From Bacteroidaceae bacterium (lineage in GTDB: Bacteria; Bacteroidota; Bacteroidia; Bacteroidales; Bacteroidaceae): 53,674 nt of DNA. Of this stretch, positions 17,581 through 26,217 are shown piece after piece (within the stretch, counting starts at the first letter, position 1; the number at the start of each line of letters is the position of its first letter). Both the position numbers and the translations under genes were made by a program. Where the stretch lies: assembly GCA_017408685.1 (NCBI GenBank), contig JAFQUE010000078.1, forward strand, positions 1 through 53,674, in the 5' to 3' direction. The notes under the pieces were generated by a model. That model saw only the letters and a list, made by a program, of their open reading frames with translations, had not been told where the DNA came from and ran no database searches.

Positions 17581-17616
17581 GAATGTAAACAAAAAAAACC
17601 ACTTATGTTCACATTC
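17581..17616. promoter_or_regulatory. Imperfect inverted repeat in the ROK/GH20 divergent region
   Basis: GAATGTAAAC (17581-17590) and GTTCACATTC (17607-17616) are inverted copies with one mismatch and a 16-base spacer. The position between two divergently transcribed amino-sugar genes suggests an operator. A GH20 promoter element TATCTTCG lies at 17671-17678. Confidence 0.4.
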
Positions 17617-17698
17617 CGGCACATTTTTATATTTTTTTTGTTTTATCATTATTTTTTGGCAACTATTGCATATCTTCGCGTATCAAAATTAAAGAACT

Positions 17699-19348
17699 AT
17701 GCTAAAGAGACTCTTTTCGCTTACGTTTGCATTAAGCCTGTTCCTATCGGTTGCGACAGCCCAGACAAATGCAACCCCATCAATCCTTCCCAAGCCCGCA
17801 AAAATTGAGATGGGCAACAGCAACAGCCTGTTTGAACTGAACCTTGATACCAAGATTGTATGCAAATTCAACGGCAACGACGTAAAGTACGCCATTCAGG
17901 AACTCGACCGCCTGACTGTGGAAATTTTCGGCAGGAAGTTGAAGAAGACATCAAAAATCAAGGAATACAACCATATTATAATACGCAGGGACGATTCAAT
18001 CAAAGACGAAGGATACGTACTCGACATAAACCCCGAGAACATTATAATAAAAGCAAGCACCGCTGCCGGCGTATTCTATGCCGTGCAGACATTAAAGCAG
18101 ATTGTACCCGTACAGGCATATGAAACCCCTCTTGACCTCGAGCGCATTCCGCTCCCCACATTGAAGGTCACCGACACTCCGCACTTCCCCTACCGCGGTT
18201 TCATGCTCGACTGCTCCCGCCATTTCTGGGACGTGGAGACCGTGAAAGAGGTGATTGACATCCTTGCCATGCACAAGATGAACCGCTTCCACTGGCACCT
18301 CACCGAGGACCAGGGTTGGCGCATTGAGATAAAGAAATACCCCTTGCTAACCAAGATAGGCAGCCTGCGCGAACAGACAACCACCGGGCACAACGAAGGC
18401 CTTGACGGCATACCCTACGGTGGATATTATACCCAAAAAGAGATAAAGGAAGTTGTGAAATATGCCCGCCAACGTTTTGTGACCATAGTGCCCGAGATTG
18501 AGATTCCGGGACACTCGCTCGGCGCGCTCAGCGCATACCCGTGGTTAGGTTGCGAGGGAGAGAAGGGTAACTACAAGACATGGGCCTATTGGGGAGTTTC
18601 CAAGCAGATTGCCTGTGCCGGACGCGAGAGCACATTCAAGTTCTGGGAAGACGTGCTCACCGAAGTGATTGACCTTTTCCCCGGCGAATACATTCACATT
18701 GGCGGCGACGAGGCACCGCGCGACATGTGGAAGGAGTGCCCCGACTGCCAGAAGCGCATAAAGGAGAACAACCTGAAGAACGAGGCCGAACTGCAGTCAT
18801 ATGTAAACAGTCGCATTGAAAAGTTCCTGAACAGCCATGGACGCAAACTCATAGGTTGGGACGAGATTCTTGAAGGCGGTGTGAGCCAAGACGCCACTAT
18901 CATGTCATGGCGCGGCACCGAGGGAGGCATTGCTGCAGCCAAGAAGGGCAACACCGTAATCATGACCCCCGGCGCATATTGCTACCTCGACTACCGCCAG
19001 ACAACCGACCGCAAGGACGAACTTGACAGCAACGGCAGCTATGTCCCCTTGCGCAAGACCTATTCGTTCGACCCATACGACCAGTTGACCGAAGATGAGT
19101 ACAAGTATATCATGGGCGTTCAGGGCAACCTTTGGACCGAATATGTGACCACCCCCATGCAGTTGCAATACAAGGCACTGCCCCGCTTGGGCGCCATTGC
19201 CGAGATTGGTTGGAGCAACCCCGACCCGGCGACAAAGGATGTAGAGGAGTTCATTGGCCGTGCAAAGGAACTTGCACGCTACTACAATGTGTTCGGATGG
19301 AGTTTCGGACGCCACTTCTACGAAGACGGCGTGCAGGTAGGCTGGTAA
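17699..19348 (+). CDS. Beta-N-acetylhexosaminidase (GH20)
   Basis: The 549-residue protein has a Sec signal peptide (MLKRLFSLTFALSLFLSVATA) and a GH20b N-terminal domain at about 25-155. The catalytic barrel follows with 'FPYRGFMLDCSRHFWDVETV', 'FHWHLTEDQGWRIEIKKYP' and the catalytic pair Asp337-Glu338 in HIGGDEAPRD. It releases terminal beta-linked GlcNAc or GalNAc by substrate-assisted catalysis. It lacks the C-terminal sorting-type tail of the larger enzymes nearby and has no lipobox, so it should be periplasmic or soluble. It ends before a terminator at 19455. Confidence 0.94.
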   Translation: MLKRLFSLTFALSLFLSVATAQTNATPSILPKPAKIEMGNSNSLFELNLDTKIVCKFNGNDVKYAIQELDRLTVEIFGRKLKKTSKIKEYNHIIIRRDDSIKDEGYVLDINPENIIIKASTAAGVFYAVQTLKQIVPVQAYETPLDLERIPLPTLKVTDTPHFPYRGFMLDCSRHFWDVETVKEVIDILAMHKMNRFHWHLTEDQGWRIEIKKYPLLTKIGSLREQTTTGHNEGLDGIPYGGYYTQKEIKEVVKYARQRFVTIVPEIEIPGHSLGALSAYPWLGCEGEKGNYKTWAYWGVSKQIACAGRESTFKFWEDVLTEVIDLFPGEYIHIGGDEAPRDMWKECPDCQKRIKENNLKNEAELQSYVNSRIEKFLNSHGRKLIGWDEILEGGVSQDATIMSWRGTEGGIAAAKKGNTVIMTPGAYCYLDYRQTTDRKDELDSNGSYVPLRKTYSFDPYDQLTEDEYKYIMGVQGNLWTEYVTTPMQLQYKALPRLGAIAEIGWSNPDPATKDVEEFIGRAKELARYYNVFGWSFGRHFYEDGVQVGW

Positions 19349-19454
19349 GTTTCCGACAAAAGCCTAAAAGGACTAAAAGAACCGAAAAGGCAAAAAGGTC
19401 AAAGACATATTAGATTAAATCTTTATTCTATTAAATAATTTTAAGAAAAATAAT

Positions 19455-19486
19455 AGAGGCTTGTTAACAGCAAGTCTCTATTTTTG
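19455..19486 (+). terminator. Terminator after the GH20 gene, overlapping a promoter-like site
   Basis: AGAGGCTTG and CAAGTCTCT form a 9-bp stem (one G-T pair) around TTAACAG, followed by ATTTTTG. The same bases contain TTG (19461-19463) and TATTTTTG (19479-19486), but the 15-base spacing is short for a promoter. Confidence 0.65.
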
Positions 19487-19547
19487 TGACCATATATTAT
19501 ATTTATTAAACAACTGAATAACAAACAAACAACTAACCTTAATGTTT

Positions 19548-22500
19548 ATGAAAAAAATCACGACCTTCCTATGCATGTTGCTCATGGCAACGATAGCATT
19601 GGCCGACGAGCCGTTCCGCAACCACCGTTACGACTCATTCAAAGTGCTTGCGCCCGACAGCGAAAGCATTGTATTCATTGGCAACAGCATAACCGACATG
19701 CATTGCTGGCCCGAGGCATTCATCACCTCCGAGGGCAAATACCTGCCCATTGTCAACCGCGGCAACTCGGGCACCTATTCTACAGAACAGAGCAACAACC
19801 TTGAATCGTACATCGCCGGCAAACCCAAGAAGGTGTTCATGATGATTGGCACCAACGACATTGCCACAAGCGGCGGTCTCAACTTCAGCGGCGAGCAGGT
19901 GCTTTCCTATGTAAAGAGCATTGTCGAGCGCATACACAAACGCTCGCCACAGACAAAAGTGTACCTCTACAGCATTCTCAACAACAAGACAGGCAACCGT
20001 GTGGAAGCCACATGGTTGCACACCAACAAGATTGTGAAGGAGTATGTCGAGGCACAGAAAGCCGACTGGCTCAAGTACATCGACCTTTACGACAAACTCA
20101 CAGGCGTTGCACAGGGCGGTGTTTGGAGTTACGATAACCTGCACCTCACAGCAGCAGCCTATCAGGTATGGTGCGAAACCATTTGTGAGTATTTGGCCGA
20201 GGGCGAGGATTACACCGTTTCAACAGTATATCCCGCCAACACACAGAACATACAGCAGAACGGCGGCCTTGGCAGTGCCCACGGCATGCGCGCAACATAC
20301 TTCAGCGCCCTGCCCATAAGCAGCAACGACGTGTTGGTGCTTGGCGACGAGTTCATAAAGAACGGCGAGTGGCAGGAGCTTCTTGGCAACCTCAACGTGA
20401 AGAACCGCGGCACGGGCTGGGGCTACGGCGGCGACATTTCCATCACAAGTAAACTTGTTGACGCCATGTACGCAAACACAGGCGTTGAGAAGAAGGACGC
20501 AAAGGCAATCTTCATCTACACCGGAACAGGCGACTGCAACGGCAGCACAAGCATTGAGACCGTAAAGAGCAATTACAAGGCACTTATTGACAAGGTTGCC
20601 GCAAAATCGCCCACATCAAAGATTTATCTCATGGCATTGTGCCCCACAAACAACGCCACAACCAACACATCGCGCATTAAGGTGCTCAATGACTACCTTG
20701 CCACACTCGCGACAGGCAACATACGGTTCATAGACACATACACCCCGCTGCTCAACGGCAGCGTGGCCGACACAAAGTACTTCTATCCATCGAACTACCT
20801 TGGAGCCATGGGTTATGTAAAGATGGCCAACCTCATGAAAGACGCACTTGTTGCAGATTTCCCCGGTGACACATACAATGTAATAAGCGAAGCCGACGCC
20901 CAAGTGCGCCACACACAGGCAACACTGCGCAACACCCTGTCACAAGCCATTGCACGCGGTCTCATAATGGAGCGCGGGACAGCGATGGGACAGTACGACC
21001 CTGAGAAGTTGGCCGCATTCGACGCCGAACTCGAGAACGCCTACGCCCTGCTGGAAAAGGAGAGCGTAACCGAGGAGGAAGTAACCGCATGCGCGGGCAA
21101 ACTTGCCGCAGCGGTCGAGGGCGCACTCTCAATGCCTAAGGCAAGCACTGCCGACGAGGAGCACTGGTACCAGTTCACGTCACTGCGCAGCCCGGACCTC
21201 TACATTACAGCCGAAGGTGAAGCCTCAGGCGTTGCAGGCAAGGGCAACACCGCCACAGCAGCCACATCCATGTGGAAGTTCATCGACCGCGGCGACAACA
21301 CATTCGACATTGTCAACCGCAAGTACGGTTCATACCTGAACCCTGTAGCCAACTACAACACACAGATTACCACAACAAAGACAAAACCCGCCAAGGGATG
21401 GACGGTGAGTTATGCCGACACACCTTCATACTACATCATCTCATCGGGCGAAGTGCAGTTGAACCAGACAGGTTCGGGTCAGAACTTTACCATATACAAC
21501 TGGAGCAGCAGCACAAACCTCGGCAGCGACCGCGGCGACACCGGTTGCCAGTTGGCAATAGCCGAAGCGGGCGAAATCGAGGAACTGCCCACATCATTAA
21601 CATACACCGTAGACAAGAACAACGGCAACCTCTACCGCGGCACAGCAGTGAACCAGGCATGGAACAGCACCTGGAAGAGCAACGCTACCCCGCAATTGCA
21701 GTTCGGTTGCGGCACAATAAACAACATGAACTGGGAGGGCACCAACGTGCAGTTAATGACAGGAACAGCCGCCAGTGCAACATACACACTCACCGCACCG
21801 GCAGGCTACGCCATTACCGAGTACAGTTTCACATTCGCCAACAACGGACACGATGTAGGGCTTTCACTCACAATGGAGGACGGAACGGTATATACCACCT
21901 CTACCACACCGCAGGCCATAAGTGCAACAAAGAAGGCACTCAGTTCAGTGTCGTTCACACTTGCCGGAAACAACGGCAAGGGTGTTGTCCTCACAGACTT
22001 CACTGTGACAATAAAGGACGACTCTCCCGAAATGCCGGCAATAAGCACCGAGGGTGACGAGCACTGGTACTACATCACCAGCGCTTCGGCAAAGGCATAC
22101 TGCGCCGGAAAGGTCATATACCACGACGGTGAGACCGCAAAACTACGTTTCGGCGACAAGACATTCAGCGCCGACCGCGTGTGGAGTTTCTGGGAGAAGG
22201 ACGGCAAACTTGCCATAAAGAACTACAAGGGCGAATACTTCGGCACTGCCGGAGCCGGCACAGGCGGCAGCACATCATTCGGTGTCGTTAGCGAACCTAA
22301 CTACATCTACAACATACAGAGTGCATTCGGATTCTTCACCATAAAGGATAACGCCGTTGAACTCCACGCCCAAGAGGCCGGTGCAATTATCGTGCGCTGG
22401 GGTGCCGAAGAGGGTGGCGCTTCATTGTGGCGATTCGATGAGGTCGACACAAGCAACGCGCTTGCCGAACTTGCCACAACCAAGGTTGTGCAGGGCAAAG

Positions 22501-24197
22501 TGAGCACCGGTATCGGCAACGCCAATCAGGCAATCGTACGCTCCACAATACGCGTTAGCGGTCTTGAGGGCAATGTTGATTTCCAGGGTGTCAAGGGCGC
22601 ATTTGTGGGAACCGACAAGAACGATGTTGCCAACGTAAAGGCATACTTCGCCACAAACTCACGCGAACTGTTCGTTGACGCCGACAAGAAGATGACCTGG
22701 CGCGAGGAGAACGGCGAACTGTTCGGCGAACCGGTGACAATAAACAGCGACGGCACATTCACCATAACAGGCACCAGGACACTTGAACCCGGCGACCACT
22801 ACCTGTGGATTACATACGACATTGCAGAGGGCGCCAAGGAAGGCAACACCGTAGACGTTAACATCACAGCCTACACTGTAAACGGCAAGGATGTTGCCGA
22901 GAGTAAGGGTAACCCCGAGCACAGCGTAACCATCTTCCTCTCCGAGGGCGCGGTGCTCATGCCAATGGATAAGGGTTCGCTCTACTACCGCATACCGGCA
23001 ATCACAGTAACAAAGGATGGCAAGCGCCTTGTAACCCTCACCGACGACCGCAAGGGACACAACGCCGACCTTCCTTCGCACTGCTACCTTGTAGCGCAGT
23101 ACTCCGAGGACAACGGCCGCACATGGAGCGACCCTGTAACCGTTGCCGGAACATCAGAGACCGGCGGTAACTACGGCCACGGCGACGCCTCAATAGTCAC
23201 CAACCGCGAGAACGGCGAGATTGTGGGCATTATGACAAGTGCCGGCACATACGGGCACGGATTCTTTGCCGGAACAGCAGCCGAGCCCCCACGCTGGAAG
23301 ACTATCACCAGCCGCGACGGCGGCCTCACATGGGAAGCACCCGTTGACCACACCGATGACCTTTTCGGCGCCAACTGCTCTAACCCCAACACAAATACTT
23401 GGAAGAGCGGATTCTCAGGTTCAGGTGCAGCACTGCAGAAGCGTGACGGTACACTCGTTTCAAGTTTCGTAAACCGCCAGGCCGACAACAGCCAGCACTT
23501 CTACTTCTTCATGAGCAAGGACGGCGGACAAAACTGGTACGTGAGCGGCACAAGCGGTACAAGCAGTGCCGACGAGCCCAAGACACTTGAGCGCAACAAC
23601 GGCGACCTCGCCATAAGCGTACGTTCAAGCGGTTACAACTACTACAACTACACATCGGACGACGGCGCAACATGGCACTTGCCTTCACAAACACGCTTCA
23701 CAAGCGGAATCTCGGGCAACGCATGCGACGGCGAGTACATGGTATGGTGCTCAACGGTAGAAGGCAACCCATGGGACATTGCACTGCAGACACTGCCCAA
23801 CAGCGGCAGCCGTCAGAACGTGAGCATTGCCCTATCGACCGACGAAGGTGCGACCTTCGGCACCCCCAAGACCATTTGCCCAAGAGGTTCGGCCTACAGT
23901 GCGGCTGTAGTGCTCCCCGACGGCACACTGGGTGTATACTATGAGGAGAACGGAATATTCGGCGGGTACACCATGCGTTTCGTACGTTTCTCACTCTACT
24001 GGGCAAGCGACGGCAAGTACAAGTTCACTGCCGACGCCCCATTCTACCCCATCAAGTCCACCAATCCCACAGCTATTGAGGAGATAACAGATAACAGAGT
24101 ACAGAGTACAGGTGTATACGACCTGCAGGGTAGAAAAGTAGAGAACCCTTCAAAAGGTATATATATAGTAAATGGCAAAAAGTTTTTGGTAAAGTAA
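19548..24197 (+). CDS. Exported SGNH esterase-sialidase fusion (GH33)
   Basis: This is a roughly 1549-residue multidomain enzyme. A signal peptide (MKKITTFLCMLLMATIALA) precedes an SGNH esterase domain at about 40-210 with Ser47 (GNSIT), Asp196 and His199 (DNLH). A second SGNH-like domain at about 260-440 has GDEF (Glu268) where the nucleophile serine belongs and no DxxH, so it looks inactive. Two beta-trefoil-like modules ('DEEHWYQF...', 'DEHWYYI...') follow at about 540-680 and 835-990. A sialidase N-terminal domain comes next, then the GH33 propeller: Arg1148 in YYRIPAI and Asp-boxes SEDNGRTW, SRDGGLTW, SKDGGQNW, SDDGATW. The C-terminus is a sorting-type tail (YDLQGRKV...GIYIVNGKK). Likely role: removing O-acetyl groups and then sialic acid from mucin-like glycans. 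A start at 19542 is possible. Confidence 0.9.
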   Translation: MKKITTFLCMLLMATIALADEPFRNHRYDSFKVLAPDSESIVFIGNSITDMHCWPEAFITSEGKYLPIVNRGNSGTYSTEQSNNLESYIAGKPKKVFMMIGTNDIATSGGLNFSGEQVLSYVKSIVERIHKRSPQTKVYLYSILNNKTGNRVEATWLHTNKIVKEYVEAQKADWLKYIDLYDKLTGVAQGGVWSYDNLHLTAAAYQVWCETICEYLAEGEDYTVSTVYPANTQNIQQNGGLGSAHGMRATYFSALPISSNDVLVLGDEFIKNGEWQELLGNLNVKNRGTGWGYGGDISITSKLVDAMYANTGVEKKDAKAIFIYTGTGDCNGSTSIETVKSNYKALIDKVAAKSPTSKIYLMALCPTNNATTNTSRIKVLNDYLATLATGNIRFIDTYTPLLNGSVADTKYFYPSNYLGAMGYVKMANLMKDALVADFPGDTYNVISEADAQVRHTQATLRNTLSQAIARGLIMERGTAMGQYDPEKLAAFDAELENAYALLEKESVTEEEVTACAGKLAAAVEGALSMPKASTADEEHWYQFTSLRSPDLYITAEGEASGVAGKGNTATAATSMWKFIDRGDNTFDIVNRKYGSYLNPVANYNTQITTTKTKPAKGWTVSYADTPSYYIISSGEVQLNQTGSGQNFTIYNWSSSTNLGSDRGDTGCQLAIAEAGEIEELPTSLTYTVDKNNGNLYRGTAVNQAWNSTWKSNATPQLQFGCGTINNMNWEGTNVQLMTGTAASATYTLTAPAGYAITEYSFTFANNGHDVGLSLTMEDGTVYTTSTTPQAISATKKALSSVSFTLAGNNGKGVVLTDFTVTIKDDSPEMPAISTEGDEHWYYITSASAKAYCAGKVIYHDGETAKLRFGDKTFSADRVWSFWEKDGKLAIKNYKGEYFGTAGAGTGGSTSFGVVSEPNYIYNIQSAFGFFTIKDNAVELHAQEAGAIIVRWGAEEGGASLWRFDEVDTSNALAELATTKVVQGKVSTGIGNANQAIVRSTIRVSGLEGNVDFQGVKGAFVGTDKNDVANVKAYFATNSRELFVDADKKMTWREENGELFGEPVTINSDGTFTITGTRTLEPGDHYLWITYDIAEGAKEGNTVDVNITAYTVNGKDVAESKGNPEHSVTIFLSEGAVLMPMDKGSLYYRIPAITVTKDGKRLVTLTDDRKGHNADLPSHCYLVAQYSEDNGRTWSDPVTVAGTSETGGNYGHGDASIVTNRENGEIVGIMTSAGTYGHGFFAGTAAEPPRWKTITSRDGGLTWEAPVDHTDDLFGANCSNPNTNTWKSGFSGSGAALQKRDGTLVSSFVNRQADNSQHFYFFMSKDGGQNWYVSGTSGTSSADEPKTLERNNGDLAISVRSSGYNYYNYTSDDGATWHLPSQTRFTSGISGNACDGEYMVWCSTVEGNPWDIALQTLPNSGSRQNVSIALSTDEGATFGTPKTICPRGSAYSAAVVLPDGTLGVYYEENGIFGGYTMRFVRFSLYWASDGKYKFTADAPFYPIKSTNPTAIEEITDNRVQSTGVYDLQGRKVENPSKGIYIVNGKKFLVK
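24082..24109 (+). repeat. Four heptamers in the linker before the sialidase tail
   Basis: AGATAAC, AGATAAC, AGAGTAC, AGAGTAC are consecutive. They encode the linker ITDNRVQST just before the YDLQGR tail. Related heptamers occur at 24363-24395 and inside feoB. Confidence 0.75.
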
Positions 24198-24209
24198 ATA
24201 CCAAAAACT
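24181..24209 (+). terminator. Hairpin overlapping the sialidase stop codon
   Basis: AGTTTTTGGTA (24181-24191) pairs with TACCAAAAACT (24199-24209). The left arm is coding and the stop codon lies in the seven-base loop. Confidence 0.65.
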
Positions 24210-24291
24210 CGACAAAGCCTACAGCAATTGGTCGTGCGCAGTGTGGCGCAAGTCACACCGCACGGGTTGCGAAAAGTAGGCTTTGTCAAGT
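24207..24291 (+). repeat. Structured intergenic element, copy C
   Basis: Arms 24207-24222 (AACTCGACAAAGCCTAC region) and 24276-24291 pair over about 16 bp with one mismatch. The 53-base core GGTCGTGCGCAGTG...CACACCGCACGGGTTGCGAAAAG matches copies A, B and D. Confidence 0.7.
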
Positions 24292-24326
24292 TGATAATAA
24301 GATAAGGTTTTACTTCTGACACATTA

Positions 24327-24354
24327 AGCGGGTGACCCGGCCGGGTCACCCGCT
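24327..24354. terminator. 28-bp perfect GC-rich palindrome
   Basis: AGCGGGTGACCCGG is followed directly by its reverse complement. It can form a very stable hairpin or cruciform. A role as a terminator between the sialidase and rplY is plausible, but no U-run follows. Confidence 0.55.
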
Positions 24355-24362
24355 ACGCGTGG

Positions 24363-24395
24363 TTACTCTGTTATCTGTTATCTGTTATCTGTACT
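24363..24395. repeat. Intergenic heptamer array
   Basis: TTACTCT followed by three GTTATCT units and GTACT. On the minus strand this reads AGTACAG/ATAACAG-type heptamers, the same words as at 24082 and 44127. Confidence 0.75.
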
Positions 24396-24409
24396 TTTTC
24401 CCCCACAAC

Positions 24410-24440
24410 TTGCATATTCCATAAAAAAAACATATCTTTG
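24410..24440 (+). promoter_or_regulatory. Promoter of the rplY-pth-hslR operon
   Basis: TTG at 24410-24412 and TATCTTTG at 24433-24440 are 20 bases apart, a textbook match to the Bacteroidetes promoter. Confidence 0.8.
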
Positions 24441-24520
24441 CACCCGCTTTAGAGAGACATCGTGTGATGGCGAATTAAGCAATAACAATTAATCTTAATT
24501 TAGAGTAACACATTTTTATT

Positions 24521-25099
24521 ATGAAATCAATCAAAGTTTTAGGTTCAAGCAGAACCGAGGTAGGCAAGAAGGCTACCAACGCATTGCGCAAGGCAGGTCT
24601 TGTACCTTGCAACCTCTATGGTGTAGAGAAAGAAGCAAAGGCATTCAGCGTGCCTGTTGAGGGTCTCCGCAAGTTGGTTTACACTCCGGACATCCACATC
24701 GTTGACCTTGAAATCGACGGTAAGGAAGTGAAGGCTGTGATGAAGGACATCCAGTTCCACCCTGTAAAGGACACTATCCTTCACGTAGACTTCTACCAGG
24801 TAACAGAGGACAAACCCATTGTTATGGCAGTTCCTGTTAAGCTCGAAGGTCTTGCCGAGGGTGTACGTGCCGGTGGTAAGCTCGTTCAGGTACAGCGCCG
24901 TCTCAAGGTTAAGGCTGTTTACTCAGCAATCCCTGAGATTCTTACAGTAGACGTTACATCACTTGGTCTTGGCAAGTCAATCAAGGTTGGAGACCTCTCT
25001 TACGAAGGTCTTGAACTCGCTTCTGTTAAGGAGTCACTCGTTGCTTCTGTTAAGACAACACGTGCTTCTGCAGCAGCTGCCGCAGCAGCCAAGAAGTAA
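24521..25099 (+). CDS. rplY: 50S ribosomal protein L25 (Ctc-type)
   Basis: The 192-residue protein binds 5S rRNA through its N-terminal L25 domain (about 1-95, 'GSSRTEVGKKATNALRKAGLVPCNLYG'). It has the C-terminal TL5/Ctc extension and an Ala-rich, Lys-ending tail. Codon use (many GTT, CTT, TCT) differs from the GC-rich neighbours, as expected for a highly expressed gene. It starts the rplY-pth-hslR translation-related operon, 29 bases before pth. Confidence 0.95.
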   Translation: MKSIKVLGSSRTEVGKKATNALRKAGLVPCNLYGVEKEAKAFSVPVEGLRKLVYTPDIHIVDLEIDGKEVKAVMKDIQFHPVKDTILHVDFYQVTEDKPIVMAVPVKLEGLAEGVRAGGKLVQVQRRLKVKAVYSAIPEILTVDVTSLGLGKSIKVGDLSYEGLELASVKESLVASVKTTRASAAAAAAAKK

Positions 25100-25128
25100 T
25101 CCGTAACTTCTAAATTGAACCCGAACAA

Positions 25129-25722
25129 ATGAAATATTTGGTTGTAGGCCTGGGCAACATCGGAAGTGAGTACGAAGGAACCCGCCACAATATCGGTTTT
25201 ACAGTATTGGATGCCTTTGCAAAGGCATCCAATACTTCTTTTCAGGACAAGCGTTACGGATTTGTTGCCGAGACCTCGGTACGCGGCCGCAAGCTCATCC
25301 TGCTCAAGCCATCCACCTACATGAACCTCAGCGGCAACGCAGTGCGCTACTGGATGCAGCAGGAGAAGATACCCTTGGAGAACGTGCTCATAATAGTCGA
25401 CGACCTTGCATTGCCCGTGGGCGCTTTACGCCTAAAAGGTCAAGGAAGCGACGGCGGACACAACGGTCTAAAGCACATTGCCGCCACACTGGGCACTACC
25501 AACTATGCACGCCTCAGATTCGGCATAGGCAATGACTTCGGCAAAGGACACCAAGTGAATTTTGTTCTTGGAGCATTCGACAGCGAGGAGCAGAAGACCA
25601 TTGACGAGCAGTTGGAGACAACAACAGAAATAATCAAGAGTTTCTGTTTCGCAGGCCTTGCCCGTACCATGAACCTATTTAACAAAAAAGGCAACGGCAA
25701 CAAACCGAAAGAGCAGCAGTAA
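25129..25722 (+). CDS. pth: Peptidyl-tRNA hydrolase
   Basis: The enzyme cleaves peptidyl-tRNA released from stalled ribosomes. The 197-residue protein shows [20 protein letters not shown] with catalytic His20, Asn10 in the same motif, '[15 protein letters not shown]', '[10 protein letters not shown]' and 'GHNGLKHI'. It sits between rplY and hslR (3-base gap). An exact 34-bp palindrome lies in the codons for [11 protein letters not shown]. Confidence 0.96.
   Translation: MKYLVVGLGNIGSEYEGTRHNIGFTVLDAFAKASNTSFQDKRYGFVAETSVRGRKLILLKPSTYMNLSGNAVRYWMQQEKIPLENVLIIVDDLALPVGALRLKGQGSDGGHNGLKHIAATLGTTNYARLRFGIGNDFGKGHQVNFVLGAFDSEEQKTIDEQLETTTEIIKSFCFAGLARTMNLFNKKGNGNKPKEQQ
25203..25236. repeat. Perfect 34-bp palindrome inside pth
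   Basis: AGTATTGGATGCCTTTG (25203-25219) is followed with no spacer by its exact reverse complement (25220-25236), all within coding sequence. Confidence 0.9.
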
Positions 25723-25725
25723 ACA

Positions 25726-26145
25726 ATGGCAGAACAGGCACGCATAGACAAATGGCTCTGGGCAGTGCGTATATACAAGACACGCAGCATAGCGGCCGAA
25801 GCATGCAAGAAAGGGCATGTGAGCATTGGCGAGCGCACAGCCAAACCTGCACACAACGTGCGTGTGGGCGACGTTGTAAATGTAAAGAAAGCCCCGGTCA
25901 CATACTCGTTCAAGGTACTCAAGTGCGCCGAAAACCGTGTGGGAGCGAAACTTGTTCCTGAACTCATGGAGAACGTCACCCCACAGGAGCAGTACGAGAT
26001 ACTGGAGATGAGCCGCATGAGCGGTTTCGTGGGCAGGGCAAGAGGAACAGGGCGCCCCACAAAGAAGGAGCGCCGCGACCTCGACCAGTTTGTCGAAGAG
26101 GGGTACGACTTTGACTTTGAAGAGTTTGATTTTGAAGAGCTGTAA
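25726..26145 (+). CDS. hslR: S4-domain RNA-binding protein (Hsp15 family)
   Basis: The 139-residue protein has an S4 RNA-binding domain at residues 4-65 (ARIDKWLWAVRIYKTRS, 'CKKGHVSIG', 'VRVGDVV'). This is followed by a basic segment (GRPTKKERRD) and an acidic repetitive end (YDFDFEEFDFEEL). Hsp15 binds free 50S subunits carrying nascent chains and acts in ribosome recycling, which fits the neighbouring pth and rplY. Confidence 0.9.
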   Translation: MAEQARIDKWLWAVRIYKTRSIAAEACKKGHVSIGERTAKPAHNVRVGDVVNVKKAPVTYSFKVLKCAENRVGAKLVPELMENVTPQEQYEILEMSRMSGFVGRARGTGRPTKKERRDLDQFVEEGYDFDFEEFDFEEL

Positions 26146-26167
26146 TCACAACCGCGAATATAAGAAC

Positions 26168-26196
26168 GTAGGGGCACCCACAAGAGGTGCCCCTAC
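26168..26196. terminator. Terminator hairpin between hslR and the GH89 locus
   Basis: GTAGGGGCACC (26168-26178) pairs with GGTGCCCCTAC (26186-26196) around a seven-base loop, in the convergent gap. Confidence 0.75.
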
Positions 26197-26217
26197 TGGT
26201 TATGATGCTTTTGCCCT

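Larger units (their letters stand above)
24198..24520. other. Sialidase-rplY intergenic region
   Basis: The 323-base gap is packed with structures: the stop-codon hairpin, element C, a 28-bp palindrome, a heptamer array and the rplY promoter with a leader of about 70 bases. No gene is seen. Confidence 0.7.

Noticed and set aside
19461-19486. Promoter for the sialidase gene (TTG...TATTTTTG)
   Set aside because: Spacing is 15 bases, too short, and the same bases form a convincing terminator; kept only as a note under the terminator.
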